Shown piece by piece: positions 11,001-21,100 of a stretch of DNA of 64,000 nt (position 1 is the first letter of the stretch; every line of letters starts with the position of its first letter). The DNA lies in NCBI GenBank assembly GCA_037389465.1, contig JAZARR010000110.1, positions 2,609,501 through 2,673,500 of the forward strand. The letters run 5' to 3'. Source of the stretch: Baylisascaris procyonis. Taxonomy: Eukaryota > Nematoda > Chromadorea > Rhabditida > Ascarididae. The notes below the pieces were generated by a model. The model saw only the letters and a list, made by a program, of their open reading frames with translations, did no database searches and was not told the DNA's origin. The position numbers and the translations under genes were made by a program.

Positions 11001-13192
11001 AGATATTTATGCGCTTAGGTTTTAGAATGGAATAGTTCTAGAGAAAAAAATTGCCTTTGATGGATTATTGTCTTTAACATTTGTGAGGAATTAAAGTAAT
11101 ATAGGAATTAAAATAGTTATTAAGGGGGGGTACGAGGGAATTGGGGAAGGGGGAATCTTACAATTCTTGTCCGTGGTATATCACCGCTTGGGATGAATCA
11201 TTAATCGTTTTTTTGAGAGAATGAAGTTCACTTATTGCGCAGATTTTATTTTCTTGTGTAGTGTTTTTTATGGACAATAAGAGGCCTCTGTGGTCCCGGG
11301 TGGTGAATAGGGCTGTTCCAAATTGTTCTATAGGTTTACTTTATGACGAAGTGCTTTTTGCACTTAATCGTAAATTTGTCAGCTTTGTAGGGACATTGTC
11401 ACCTTCAGTGAGATGAGGATTACGAGGGGGGGGGGGGGGGGAGGGAGAGGAACCTGCAGTGAAAGTGAGTGGAAGGAAGCTGGAGTGGAGAAACAAGGAT
11501 GGAAGCGAGTTGGGGTAGGAAGAGAGGAAGGGAGGAGAGTGCGGTGGAAATGAAAAATACTGGAGGTCTAGATTAGTCAGTAGCCATTTTTTATTATTGT
11601 TATTCGTTGCTGTGAACATTGAATAACGATATCAGTTTCTTTTACCGTTTCATTGAATTGTCTCCTTCATAATTTCTCTGTGCATCAGTTCTTAGGTGAT
11701 GAAGTGAAATATCTCCATTCTGAGTATTCCTGCTAAAACTAATATCGGCAAAATGAATATTTCTATCAAAGCAAATAAAAGTGGAAAGAAAATTTAATGA
11801 TTTTCTTATCACTGGAATAACCATTGAACGATTTTCTTATCACTGGCATAAAGCGTTGAACGTAGTGTCTGAAATAGCATCTCGATGTGCGGCACTTGTA
11901 TATTTGTGGACTAAAAAAATGTTTGAGTGAATTTTAATTTCGAATTAGAAATGCAATTTTTACAACAAAAAAATCATTTAATTAAGAATTTGAGTGTTTA
12001 AGAAAGATTTTTTTAATATATTTTTGCATTCATTCAATCAGATATGCTGATTAGAGGGAAGTAGTGAATTTTTTTTTAAAGGCTTTAAATTTTTTCCAAT
12101 AACATAGATGACTTATATATAATAACGATGGAAAATATCGACTCTTTTGATAGTTAATTAAACATTTTTTTGAATCTTTATTTGAGGATGTTTTTAGAGT
12201 TTTTTTTTTTGAATTTTTCCTCATAGATTTGGGATTTAAGTAAGGTTCCTGTTTATATGTGTGAATATTTTTGAGAATGGCAGCCGGGAATGATGTCAGG
12301 CTATAATTCTTCACCATCACCGTTAGGGATGGCGGGCGCAAGTCGGAATACAGCCGACAACGATGATAGCACTCGAAAAAGACAGGTTCGACTCCTCAAA
12401 AACAGGCGAGTTTCGTATTGCTTTAAAATATCGACTCATTTTTTTATTATTCAATTCGGAATTATAAACATACGAGGTATATCTTTCTTTAGAGTAGCTG
12501 TGTTCCAATGGTAGGTCTTTTTTTTTTCTTGAGGGGTTTTGTGCGTAGCGGTATTCCCTTCGGGCATCTAAGCGATGGCATCAGTGGCTTCGAGAGTCAA
12601 CACCCTTAAACTTATGGCACTAGCAATAGCGATTTGACTACAGATTTGTGCCGTATTTACTATTAGTACAAATGTTTGGGGGATGAGCTAGTTTTCATAA
12701 ATTGCGATCCTTATGTGAATAAAATTCAAGACAATCATTAGTAATATGTGACGTGTGAATGTATATGAAGAATTTTCAAGACACAATTTTCGTTTGTTAA
12801 TATTGGTTTAAAGCAACCGAATAGCTTACCTTGGCCTATATATGACGATAGTTTACGTTATTAGTAAATTAATGAAGAGTCCGAATCAGTTTGCATAAAT
12901 AAATGGATAAATAAATGGCAGTGCAGCACAAAATTGACTTACCCAACTTTATGCTTTTTAAGAAGTTTAATGATTTTTTTTTTGCGATGAGTTTGATGCA
13001 AATCTGAATGAGCGAATACTGAAATAAATTTATTTCAGAGAGGCGGCGAAAGAATGCAGGCGGAAGAAAAAAGAATATGTGAAATGCCTCGAGAATCGAG
13101 TAGCCGTATTGGAGAATCAAAATAAGGCATTAATCGAAGAATTGAAAACTCTAAAGGAGCTCTATTGCAGGAAGGAAAAAACTGAATTATGA
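197..13192 (+). CDS. crh-1: CREB-family bZIP transcription factor, 5'-truncated by window edge (7 exons)
   Basis: Nuclear cAMP/Ca2+-responsive activator that binds CRE sites as a bZIP dimer and recruits CBP when its kinase-inducible domain (KID) is phosphorylated. Coding exons 197-276, 7134-7258, 7551-7631, 8920-9089, 10344-10479, 12276-12405 and 13039-13192 join with consistent phases into 291 residues plus TGA. Exon 1 carries the phospho-acceptor motif RRPSYR, and exon 2 continues the KID helix as MILKDLETVDK. The middle exons are Gly/Ser/Pro/Ala-rich with a run of ten Ala, like a glutamine/constitutive activation region. The last two exons give the basic region (KNREAAKECRRKKKEYVKC) and a zipper with Leu every seven residues. 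Exon 6 ends in a GC donor. Upstream exons and the true start are outside the window. The symbol follows the nematode CREB orthologue; identity is secure, isoform structure is inferred. Confidence 0.95.
1667..1760 (+). repeat. Short degenerate tandem repeat with four TGGTCA motifs
   Basis: TGGTCA occurs at 1667, 1697, 1722 and 1752. Two 23-bp stretches starting CCATATTTTTCTAATGGTCA are identical at 1683-1705 and 1738-1760. TGGTCA resembles a nuclear-receptor half-site; function is unknown. Confidence 0.7.
2463..2620. repeat. Polypyrimidine block followed by polypurine block
   Basis: C/T-rich run about 2463-2510, then a G/A-rich run about 2584-2618 on the same strand. The two could pair imperfectly, or form triplex or G-quadruplex structures. 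Confidence 0.6.
2881..2998. repeat. Second polypyrimidine/polypurine pair
   Basis: C/T-rich run about 2886-2928 followed by G/A-rich run about 2963-2998, repeating the arrangement seen 400 bp upstream. Confidence 0.55.
3090..3097. promoter_or_regulatory. Variant CRE (TTACGTCA)
   Basis: One-mismatch CRE/ATF-type site in the large crh-1 intron, upstream of the perfect CRE pair at 3588 and 3715. Motif only. Confidence 0.3.
3431..3502. repeat. (AT)36 dinucleotide microsatellite
   Basis: Uninterrupted AT repeat, 72 bp. Likely length-polymorphic. Confidence 0.97.
3588..3595. promoter_or_regulatory. Perfect CRE with adjacent reverse CCAAT box
   Basis: TGACGTCA followed 3 bp later by ATTGG (3599-3603), a reverse CCAAT box. 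The CRE plus CCAAT spacing is promoter-like. Lies 93 bp after the long AT microsatellite in crh-1 intron 277-7133. Confidence 0.5.
3715..3722. promoter_or_regulatory. Perfect CRE (TGACGTCA)
   Basis: Second full CRE 127 bp after the previous one, in the same intron. Confidence 0.5.
4831..4838. promoter_or_regulatory. Perfect CRE (TGACGTCA)
   Basis: Shares the 13-base context ATGACGTCATGTA with the site at 159. A half-site TGACG follows at 4856-4860. Confidence 0.5.
5056..5093. repeat. (AG)19 dinucleotide microsatellite
   Basis: Uninterrupted AG repeat in the crh-1 intron, with more broken GA sequence on its right. Confidence 0.95.
5761..5840. repeat. Polypyrimidine tract
   Basis: About 80 bp almost entirely C and T, ending in a run of C. 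One of several such tracts in the introns of this window. Confidence 0.8.
7134..7258 (+). CDS. crh-1: crh-1 exon: second half of the KID
   Basis: After one base closing the split Arg codon it reads MILKDLETVDKQLKKDPDEP and continues to SNTPH. MILKDL corresponds to the CREB KID helix B (RKILNDL in vertebrates). Acceptor TTGTAG, donor GTAAGT. The in-frame ATG at 7135-7137 lies one base past the acceptor, so this exon could start a shorter isoform. Confidence 0.93.
7551..7631 (+). CDS. crh-1: crh-1 exon: linker region
   Basis: Encodes STVPTNQMAEQRSLPSRLDH and then PSYIAPS. Acceptor TTTTGCAG, donor GTCAGT. Phase fits both neighbours (two bases close the incoming codon, one base is carried out). 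No motif recognised. Confidence 0.88.
7632..8919 (+). other. crh-1 intron with a GC-richer island (about 8220-8720)
   Basis: The first 500 bp are ordinary AT-rich intron. About 8220-8720 is clearly richer in G+C, with words such as GCCGGCACGGCCC, and has no convincing ORF. It may be a decayed transposable element; not identified. Confidence 0.5.
8920..9089 (+). CDS. crh-1: crh-1 exon: Ala-rich activation-region exon
   Basis: Acceptor ATTTCAG, donor GTACTC after CAG. Encodes GVPNLNVQSNGEVTLNPLSG and more, ending in a run of ten Ala codons and SRGASTPKQ. The Ala run mixes GCC, GCT and GCA codons and lies in a GCAGCAGCT-rich stretch (about 9030-9062) that could vary in length between alleles. 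Confidence 0.88.
9090..10343 (+). other. crh-1 intron
   Basis: Non-coding. Contains a T-run followed by a 10-base G run (about 9230-9249), a variant CRE at 9370 and a C/T-rich tract about 9819-9866. No gene seen. Confidence 0.75.
9370..9377. promoter_or_regulatory. Variant CRE (TTACGTCA)
   Basis: Same variant as at 3090, in the crh-1 intron 9090-10343. Motif only. Confidence 0.25.
10344..10479 (+). CDS. crh-1: crh-1 exon: Gly/Ser-rich region
   Basis: Acceptor GTTTCAG, donor GTATTT. Encodes ELGPTAGPSSGSVGGMLPLN through NHGMSP and carries one base (G) out. Low-complexity linker before the DNA-binding domain; assigned by phase and open frame rather than by a recognised motif. Confidence 0.85.
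10480..12275 (+). other. crh-1 intron with long G run
   Basis: Non-coding. Holds a G-rich patch at 11127-11152 and a 16-base G run (11426-11441) leading into about 100 bp of purine-rich sequence (to about 11550). No gene seen. Confidence 0.75.
12276..12405 (+). CDS. crh-1: crh-1 exon: start of the bZIP basic region, GC donor
   Basis: Reads EWQPGMMSGYNSSPSPLGMA and on to DDSTRKRQVRLLKNR. The acceptor TTTTTGAG at 12274-12275 is chosen because it alone keeps phase; the CAG at 12281-12283 would not. The exon must end after AG at 12405, followed by GCGAGT, to join the next exon as AG+A (Arg) and keep the basic region intact. The donor is therefore GC, not GT. Confidence 0.9.
12406..13038 (+). other. 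crh-1: GC-AG intron of crh-1
   Basis: 633 bp intron interrupting the basic region. It begins GCGAGT and ends TATTTCAG. The GC donor is required by frame and by the conserved bZIP sequence on both sides. Confidence 0.88.
13039..13192 (+). CDS. crh-1: crh-1 last exon: basic region and leucine zipper, stop
   Basis: Acceptor TATTTCAG. Encodes EAAKECRRKKKEYVKCLENR and VAVLENQNKALIEELKTLKE, then LYCRKEKTEL and TGA (13190-13192). The zipper leucines recur every seven residues, and the Cys/Lys basic face matches CREB/ATF1/CREM. The stop falls a few residues past the zipper, as in other CREBs. Confidence 0.97.
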
Positions 13193-16100
13193 GGTCACGC
13201 TTCGAGTGGTACACCAAATGTGCTGCCATTCAGGGAAATCCCACCACGTATCTTTTGCCACATTATTTTTGTCTATCTTGAGGGCTTATTTCCAATTAGA
13301 AATTTAGCTTCAAGAGTAATTGATAACGGCTTTCGGTGAGTGATAAGGGGGTTGTTAATATGCAAAAATCATCGTATTTTTTTATCAATGATTGATAGAG
13401 AATGCGCTTGCATTCGTTCGACATGGTGTTATTTAGTGACTTGGATTGACATAATTCTTTTTGAAGTACTTTTTGTGGAATATATAGTAATGAAGGTTAT
13501 CTAAAAACAAAGAAGGGAGTGTACCAAATCATTGATTTGGAAAGAGTATCGAAAGGGTTTATAGATGATGATAAAGAAAAAGGCAGAGGGATGGCGTAGT
13601 GCTCATGCTTTGTTACATTACATTTTGTTGTGTAATGCGATGTTATGCGCTTAGCTCTATGTGTGGCATTTGATTATTCTCTATATTTTGTGCTATAGGT
13701 GATCGCTTCAAGCTTGCCAGTTTTATAGTTTTTCTTCAAAAAATTGATTATTTTTGAAGGTTCATAGAAAGGGTTAATGGGTGGCGTATTCCTAATATTT
13801 TACAATTAATTAGGATTGTTTTTTTATGAGTTATCACTATAAATCCACAGTGATATTTTAGAGTGTATTTTATCACTTCCGGTTAGCCGAAAAAAAGAAG
13901 ACTTTAGGTTTTGATGTTCAGCAGATAGAGGGAAGCTTATAGTAAGGCATCTCTTTAGGAAGATAACGTAAGATTTATTATACAAATTGCTATTATGCAA
14001 ATTAAGGTGATTTTAGAGACTTTTTTTGAGAATTTTTTTTAGAAAAGATTCAATTAAAGTGAGATGTAATTATGATGCACAAATTGTTCTGCTATCTCTC
14101 TCTTCGTTTTTTTTTATTCGATCGGAATCACAGCTGAATAATTTTTTTATATTGCCAGCATATAACCCATCGTTACCTCGGATGTTAACGTTTTTTGCTT
14201 TTCCTGAGCGCACGTTCTTCAAGCACTCTTAATGCGACAATTAGTTTATCAGTTTTCACTGAATCAATTTATTGTAATTATTAATAAAAATCAACTTTGA
14301 ATAGTTAAATTCTAATTAAATATAGGTCAAAGTGATTAAGATTTTTTTGTTGGAGTTACCGTATTGAAAAATTTTATCGTATTGTAAGCTATATGGGCTT
14401 TTAAATGATTCGGAGGGATTACGGTGTCAAAAATTTTTCATCGATACGGTTGCTGCATAGGTCGGCGATTTTTTTTTTTTTTCGAATGAAGTGCTGTGCT
14501 CATGTTGTTCAATTTTTTTTTTTTGCACGCTGTTGTCAGAGTTTTAGGTGTGTAATGTAGTATGCGAAATACTGTATTATTAGATATGAGTAGATTTTTT
14601 TTTATTCATTTAGTGGCTAATTTTGCAGTCATCGATCGTTTTTTGCTGCACAGACTCCCAGGTTTTTTTTTTTTTTTAGGGGCAGCCGGGTGCAAATTAT
14701 TGAGGTGGTATTTATCAATATTTTTGTTTAGTTACGTCTGTGGTCATTTTTTTTTTCGAGGAATTGCATTCGTGGACGTTTGTATATGAACTGTAATGTT
14801 AGTGTTTATTAGTAACATTTAATGTTGTTGCGTAGAATTTATTTAATTTCATTACAATTAAGAACTATAGGTGGGATTCAAGTTGTATCTGTAAGTGTGC
14901 TTATTGGATTTGATAGTTTAAGGAGTATTGAAATCTTCAGCTGGTTAGCGACAGTAGTTTGTCACCTGAGGAAGGAAAGGTAGCGGGGGGAGGTAGTGAT
15001 GTGGGGGTCTGTGCGGATGCTTTGCTTTTCAAAAATGCTTTGTTTTTTTTTTATTTTTTGATAATATTTAGAAGCGATATCTATCTATCGAATGGAATAT
15101 CAATATGTTCTGTTCAATGTTTTCTGGTCATTTTGCACCGATGTTACGCTATCATATCATTGAATTGCTTTTTAAAAATTTAAAAAATAAAAACAATTTT
15201 TCTTTGAATATGAATATAGATTTGTTGAATATAATTCTTTTTTTTTTGTGTATCATTGGCTTTTCTTCTCTTTTCTTTTCTTTTTTCTTTTTTTCTTCGT
15301 TTCATGATTGTGATATAACACGAAAGATTATTGCATATGTGAATTACGTATTAATGAAAAACTTTATTAATTCAATCACTACTTTGAGGAGTGTGAATAA
15401 AATTTCAATCTTTATCGCTTGTTTTCTTCTTATTTTTATTATTATCATCGATGGAGTTTCTAAATATACCATCATTCCCACTTCCCCATTTATACATCAG
15501 TAACTTCTCTTTTGTTCACCTGTATTTTAAAATTTTCTTCCTTTTTGAATGCATTTTTAAGTGTTTATTTCTTTTTTTTTTTGAAAAGAAGCTGCTTTTT
15601 TGAAATATTTGCAATATAAGATCAAGAGATTTTCTTTGTTCTTCCGTGTGCCTTAATCGGTTTTCAAATGCTGTCGGTTATATTTTGCTCTATGATTTTG
15701 GATTGATTTGATTTGAGCGTTTTTTTCCATGGAACAGTTCGAACGGCTTTATAGAGATATTATATAGATTCTGAAGTGAATGGGATTCGGTTAATTGGAG
15801 AATATTGGATATAAATTTTGCATAAATAAATTTTAGCAATAAATTTTGAATTTTTTTTTTGGTTTTGGAATAAATGCAATAAATTTTTGGGAAGTAATCC
15901 TTAAATGCTCGTCGTGACGAGAAATGCCCAAAAATGGGTGAAGTTGATGATATAGTCGATGATTAAAATGCTAGCGATTCTCCGATGTAACTAGCAGAAT
16001 ATTTTTTGGGGTAGGTAATTTTTAGTGGAAAGGTAATCGAGAAGGTCGGTGGTAATCTATGGAAGTATCTATCGATTCTTTTGAAAAGGCAACTCAGCAA

Positions 16101-18112
16101 TTCGAATACTTCAGGTCTAATAAAAATATAAAAGATTTATAAAAAATAAACTTTTATCATAATATGCTTCTAAACTTTGTAAAGGTGGATTAATAAAAAT
16201 TCAATAACTAAATTTAAAAGCTTACAAATAAATAGCTACTTTAAGAGAGTCTTATTAACAAGTACAAAATTCTTGGCGATGATATGCGATTATATTATTC
16301 ATGAATAAACTGACGACAAGCATCGGATATAAATTTAAATATACTCGCTACTACGATATCATTATTGAAATCAACATTCATTTCCGTTAGCATATAGGTA
16401 AAATTAATAAACAAGTGAGTAAAATATATTTTCTGGGGCCACATGTTTTATTGGATTTCAAAAATATGCAATATGTAATCAATCGATTCGATTAATTGCT
16501 TTTACTAAATGGTTATTTTCACAAATTTGAATTTTGAGGGTGGTCAGTTTAACGTCAAATTATAGTGCTGCATTAGATGACTCTTCTCTCTTCAAGTTGT
16601 TGTATGATTGCGGTCCTTATATTGCAGCCAAAAGAATTGATGAATTGATGGTGATGTTCATGTAATCGTTGCGAATTGATCCCTTGCAATATATGTAAAT
16701 TTGTGGTATTGGATTGCTGTTATGATATTATTGTTGAAATTTCTCAGTGGTATATTTTTTTTGGAAGAATGGATGTTGGAAGGCTTGAGGATAACGTGGG
16801 CAGGAGTTGTACTCAACAGGTTTCAGTTGAATCTAGCAGAAGGAAACGGAGAGGGGGTTATGGGGTCGGAAATTACGGTACTGTTATTTCCGGGAAAAAA
16901 ATTATTTATTGAAGCTTTAAAAGTTACTTGACCAATAATAAGAAGTAAGACCTTCGCCGCTTTTTCTTGCGGAAATTTTCGGAAAACACGTATTCGCATG
17001 GATTTGTCTTTTCGTCTTCCGGAAGCACATATTCATAATTTCCGGAAATCTTCTGGAAGTACAAATTGATTTATTTTCTTATGCCATGTCAGTTGCATTT
17101 TCAAAATTATTTATGATATTAGCAACTATAAGCATGCTATTTTCTAGTATAAATGAGAGGTTGGTATTTTATGGTATCGGCTTGAAATATTTCCCGAGCG
17201 ATGGGATTAACTCATGCCTATTCCCACTGAAGGAATTTCTTCGAGAGATATTTTCCTACTTTTTTTTTTAAATTTTTTATTTGAAGTCAGCAAAACCATC
17301 GGATACGTTCGTAGTATTACCCTTATCAGTTTGTATAATTATTCATAGATTAGCATTTTAAATATTGAAATTGAATTATTGTTTAATAATATGAAAAATT
17401 TTTATAATTTTATAATTTATTCTCCTCAGGTAATGCACTATAGAATAATGGCACTTTTATAAATGATTGATCGATAAGTTAGCGCTATTTTTAAACGTCG
17501 CACTATCACCTTAATGCTATCCTTGGTGCTTTTGCTTGTAGTGATATTCGATTGCCTATCAGATCATATGAAATCGTAAAATTGCTTCTTATTGCCTAAC
17601 TAGTGCTTCCTTTTTCGTCTTTATTTTCGGCATTTACTTATTGCCGCATCTGTCTTATATTATGGAGGAATAATATGTTAGCTATGAATTGATTCAACTA
17701 GTATTGATACTTTTAAATACTCTAGGTTTTCTTTAAATTAATTTTCAGTAGTTTTTAGCGCATATATTGATCGGCGATCGTCTCGTAGAGTTTTTCCATT
17801 TTTATTATGTGTTATTTATCAATTTTTATGGATTTAATTTTTTCTAGTAGATCTCACTGTCGGTCTTAGCGGTTTTCTTTCACCTCTAGCAACAACTAAC
17901 TTGGCACTTTTTTGGATTGAACCTACTCCCGATTATGACCAGGATTGAGGTTTAATCCACTCTATAACCGCATGAAGTGATTCCAGTGGGATTTATCGCA
18001 AGGAGGAACCAAAACATGGTTTGACTCGTCGTTCATAGTGCTTAACTGCATTATTTGAAGAGCGGTATTGTCGAATTTCCTCAAATTGTTATTGATGATT
18101 GTTATCTTTTAG
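13193..18112. other. Intergenic region between crh-1 and apb-1
   Basis: About 4.9 kb, AT-rich with many T runs, and no supportable gene. The first AATAAA I see after the crh-1 stop is at 14283-14288, a possible poly(A) signal for a ~1.1 kb 3' UTR (weak). The far end should contain the apb-1 promoter; a cluster of TTCnnGAA motifs lies at about 16968-17058. Confidence 0.7.
16968..17058. promoter_or_regulatory. Cluster of TTCnnGAA-type inverted motifs
   Basis: CTTCCGGAAG at 17016-17025, TTTCCGGAAA at 17039-17048 and TTCTGGAA at 17051-17058, with related TGCGGAA/TTCGGAA words at 16968-16985. They resemble heat-shock-element units or ETS sites, about 1.1 kb before the apb-1 start. Spacing is not that of a consensus HSE. 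Confidence 0.3.
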
Positions 18113-18137
18113 GGCCTTTACTCAAACGATAATCGTG
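18101..18137 (+). promoter_or_regulatory. apb-1: Candidate spliced-leader acceptor and 25-nt 5' UTR of apb-1
   Basis: A strong 3' splice site, TTATCTTTTAG, ends at 18112, leaving only 25 nt before the ATG at 18138. No coding exon upstream is needed. This is typical of SL trans-splicing in nematodes, but a cis-spliced 5' UTR exon is equally compatible. Confidence 0.55.
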
Positions 18138-18174
18138 ATGACCGATTCAAAGTATTTTACAACAACAAAAAAAG
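18138..18174 (+). CDS. apb-1: apb-1 exon 1 (start)
   Basis: [12 protein letters not shown] plus one base of Gly13. Too short for ORF-based detection. Donor GTTTTT at 18175, completed by GT at 18964. The start is set by the conserved beta-adaptin N-terminus. Confidence 0.95.
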
Positions 18175-21100
18175 GTTTTTTTAAATTTTTTCCACAATTT
18201 TATTTGTTCATATTTTATTTTATATATATTTTTTTATAATATCAATTCGAATTTGCTCCTATCATAAGACTTCCCATTACATAGTTCTATTTTATTTGTG
18301 AAAGCGGATAAAGGAAGCCGATAATGCTTCCAGAAAAAAAAGGGAATGGTAATCGCTGAATCCACGATGTTAGACAGGAAAGATTCAGGTTTCCTTTTGT
18401 GGCGCTATAATTTTATGGCGATGAGTTGTGGTATCGTAATAAAATAGCCACAGCGCCGATTTTTTTCAATCAAACTTTTTTCTAAAACGATTAGAAATTA
18501 GTAGTGCTGTACGATGGTTTAAAACCATAAAATTAAATCTTTTGGTAAAATTAAAGAAAAAATAAATAAATATTTAGCCGCTAATTATGATTGAAAGCTG
18601 AAAGCGAATATTAGAAAAGAGAATTTAATATTTGATGGGTGAGGTGCCTGCCTGATAGTAATTGTTGTCTTTTTTCTCGACGATCGAGGTTTTTATTCTT
18701 ATATTAATGAGCAACAGTTTAAATAAATAGATATTTTGTTATTGTTTTTCTTTGTTTATATAAGGGAAGGATATGAAGCAGTTATAAATCAGTAAAGTTA
18801 ACTTCACACCTTTATATTGTTGAGGGTGTTACCGCACTTTTCCTTAAAGCATCTGTGAATCGTACTCTCACAATTCGCAGCTAAATGTTTTGCTTTCTGA
18901 AAAGTGGTAGTAAATTACTTGCCGTTTTACTTGCAACACCTGAAGTATTTTATTCTTATTTAGGTGAGATATTCGAGTTGAAAAATGAGTTGAATTCGGA
19001 TAAGAAAGAGAAGAAAAGGGAAGCCGTAAAGAAGGTTATTGCCAGTATGACTGTCGGCAAAGATGTCAGGTTCGTTTAGCAATCACTTTTCCAATATTTA
19101 TGGATTCGTTGTTGTGTTTATGCGCAGATTCTGAATCAAATACGGGCTATAGTCGAATTGCATAACGATATTTATTCCATAGTAAAGGGATTTCTTGAGG
19201 GGAATATTTGTGAAATTAGTTGAAGAAGGAATATGGCGATAGATTGATTTAGTGATATCCGACAACGATTCTTTCAATGATATCATCGCCATATACTTGG
19301 AAGTAGTTTTGCGTTATCATTTGAATACGACTAATTGCATACTTATTTGCCTTTGTTGAATCATTTTGAATTGAATATGCAAATTTTCTACATTTTATTT
19401 TGGGATTAGTTGAATTGGGATTATTTTTTTTTGTTGCGATTGGGAATAAAGGGTAAATTAGGAAGTGAATCGATAGCCGATTTTATGCAAATATCACTCA
19501 ACCTAATGATCAACATTTTTTATGGAATATGATTGATCATGCATTTTTAGTATTTATTATTTTTGCGCAATATAAATATTTATATATTATATTTAAATGT
19601 TGAAATATTTAATAAATTTCAGTGCATTATTTCCGGATGTGGTTAATTGTATGCAAACGGATAATGTCGAATTGAAAAAACTTGTTTATCTTTATTTGAT
19701 GAACTATGCAAAAAGTCAACCGGATTTAGCGATTATGGCTGTGAATACATTCGTCAAGGTTTTATTTGAAAGTTTTTTTTCTCTTTTTTTGTTATTTAAA
19801 CAAATTTTTGTTATCGATTTCTTTATATGCGGCGTGATTTTATGCTAGATGAATGAGTTTAAAATTGAACATAATAAATCTAGAGTAGCGTCATTTAAAT
19901 ATAGATAAATCTCTTAGGCTTGGAAATTTTAAATATTAGTTTTATATTAGTGGAATTATAACTTGTATGCAATATTGTTGATATTCACATCCGCTTTTCT
20001 ATCATCATTGATCCACTTAGCGATTTTAGTAGTAAAGTGTTCTAGAATCGAACATCAGCTGTCAATTGCATTTGCATAGTTCGGCAGTTAGCAAACTATT
20101 CGCTATTTTTTAAAACATTGGACGTTTTTAAAGAATGTATAGAATTTTTAATAACTAGACTTCTAAAATTCATTAACAAGCTGAAGGATGTTTCTCTTAG
20201 AGATTAATGTTGTTGAAATGTGAAGCGAAGAGGGAATCAGTGACGGGGAGCGGCGATAAGTCTATAATAAGGGTGGAAAGTTGTATATTATGGGTAACTG
20301 ACTATTAAACTGCTAGTTTCGTTGATGTTTGCCTACATTCTTGCAGGTGTTGGCTTCGTTCACAATGCCTTATCATCATTGTTGAAGCTGTTTCTTCCCC
20401 ATCTCCTCCCCCCTCCTCCCCACCTTTTATTTTGCTTTTATTTTTATTCAGTGGAAGCGAAATAAAGATAATAGAACGGATGAGTTTTTTGCAGGATTGT
20501 GAAGATCCAAATCCATTAATTCGTGCTTTAGCAGTTAGAACAATGGGATGCATCCGCGTCGATAAGGTTAGCTACATATGGTTGTTCAAATATGGTCGTT
20601 AATTTTTTGAATAAAATTATAAAAAATTCAAGATTTTTATGTTAATTCTGAGAGGATTTTAATAGTGAATTGATAACGGTTGATCGTTGAAATGTTTTTA
20701 TGCTGATTTGTGCTCAAGTTTTTAATATGCAAGTTTATGATTTCATTAATGGTTGATATGCAGATAACGGAATATCTATGTGAGCCATTACGCAAATGTA
20801 TGAAGGATGAAGATCCATATGTGAGGAAGACGGCAGCGGTATGCGTCGCTAAACTACATGATATAAATGCATCGTTGGTTGAGGATCAAGGTTTTGTGGA
20901 GCTATTGAATGATCTCCTAAGCGATTCGAATCCTATGGTAGGTCATACTTTGGTGATATTATCGATCCATATGAATGTTATTTCATTCTTAAGTATGGAA
21001 ATAATAATGGTGATTCCCCGATTAGACTATTCTTTTAAAATATTAAAGATTATATATTTAAGAATCTTAGAATGAGGCAGTTTTTTAGCGGTTTTAGATT

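Noticed and set aside
12410..12411. GT at 12410 as the normal donor of the bZIP exon
   Set aside because: Would add four bases, shift the frame and destroy the EAAKECRRKKK basic region; the GC donor at 12406 restores it.
15105..15503. 132-codon frame between the two genes
   Set aside because: Low-complexity Phe/Ile-rich translation of T-rich DNA, non-matching to any family, no splice or start context.
13193..18137. crh-1 and apb-1 forming an operon
   Set aside because: The 4.9 kb gap is far larger than the ~100 bp typical of nematode operons, and their functions are unrelated.
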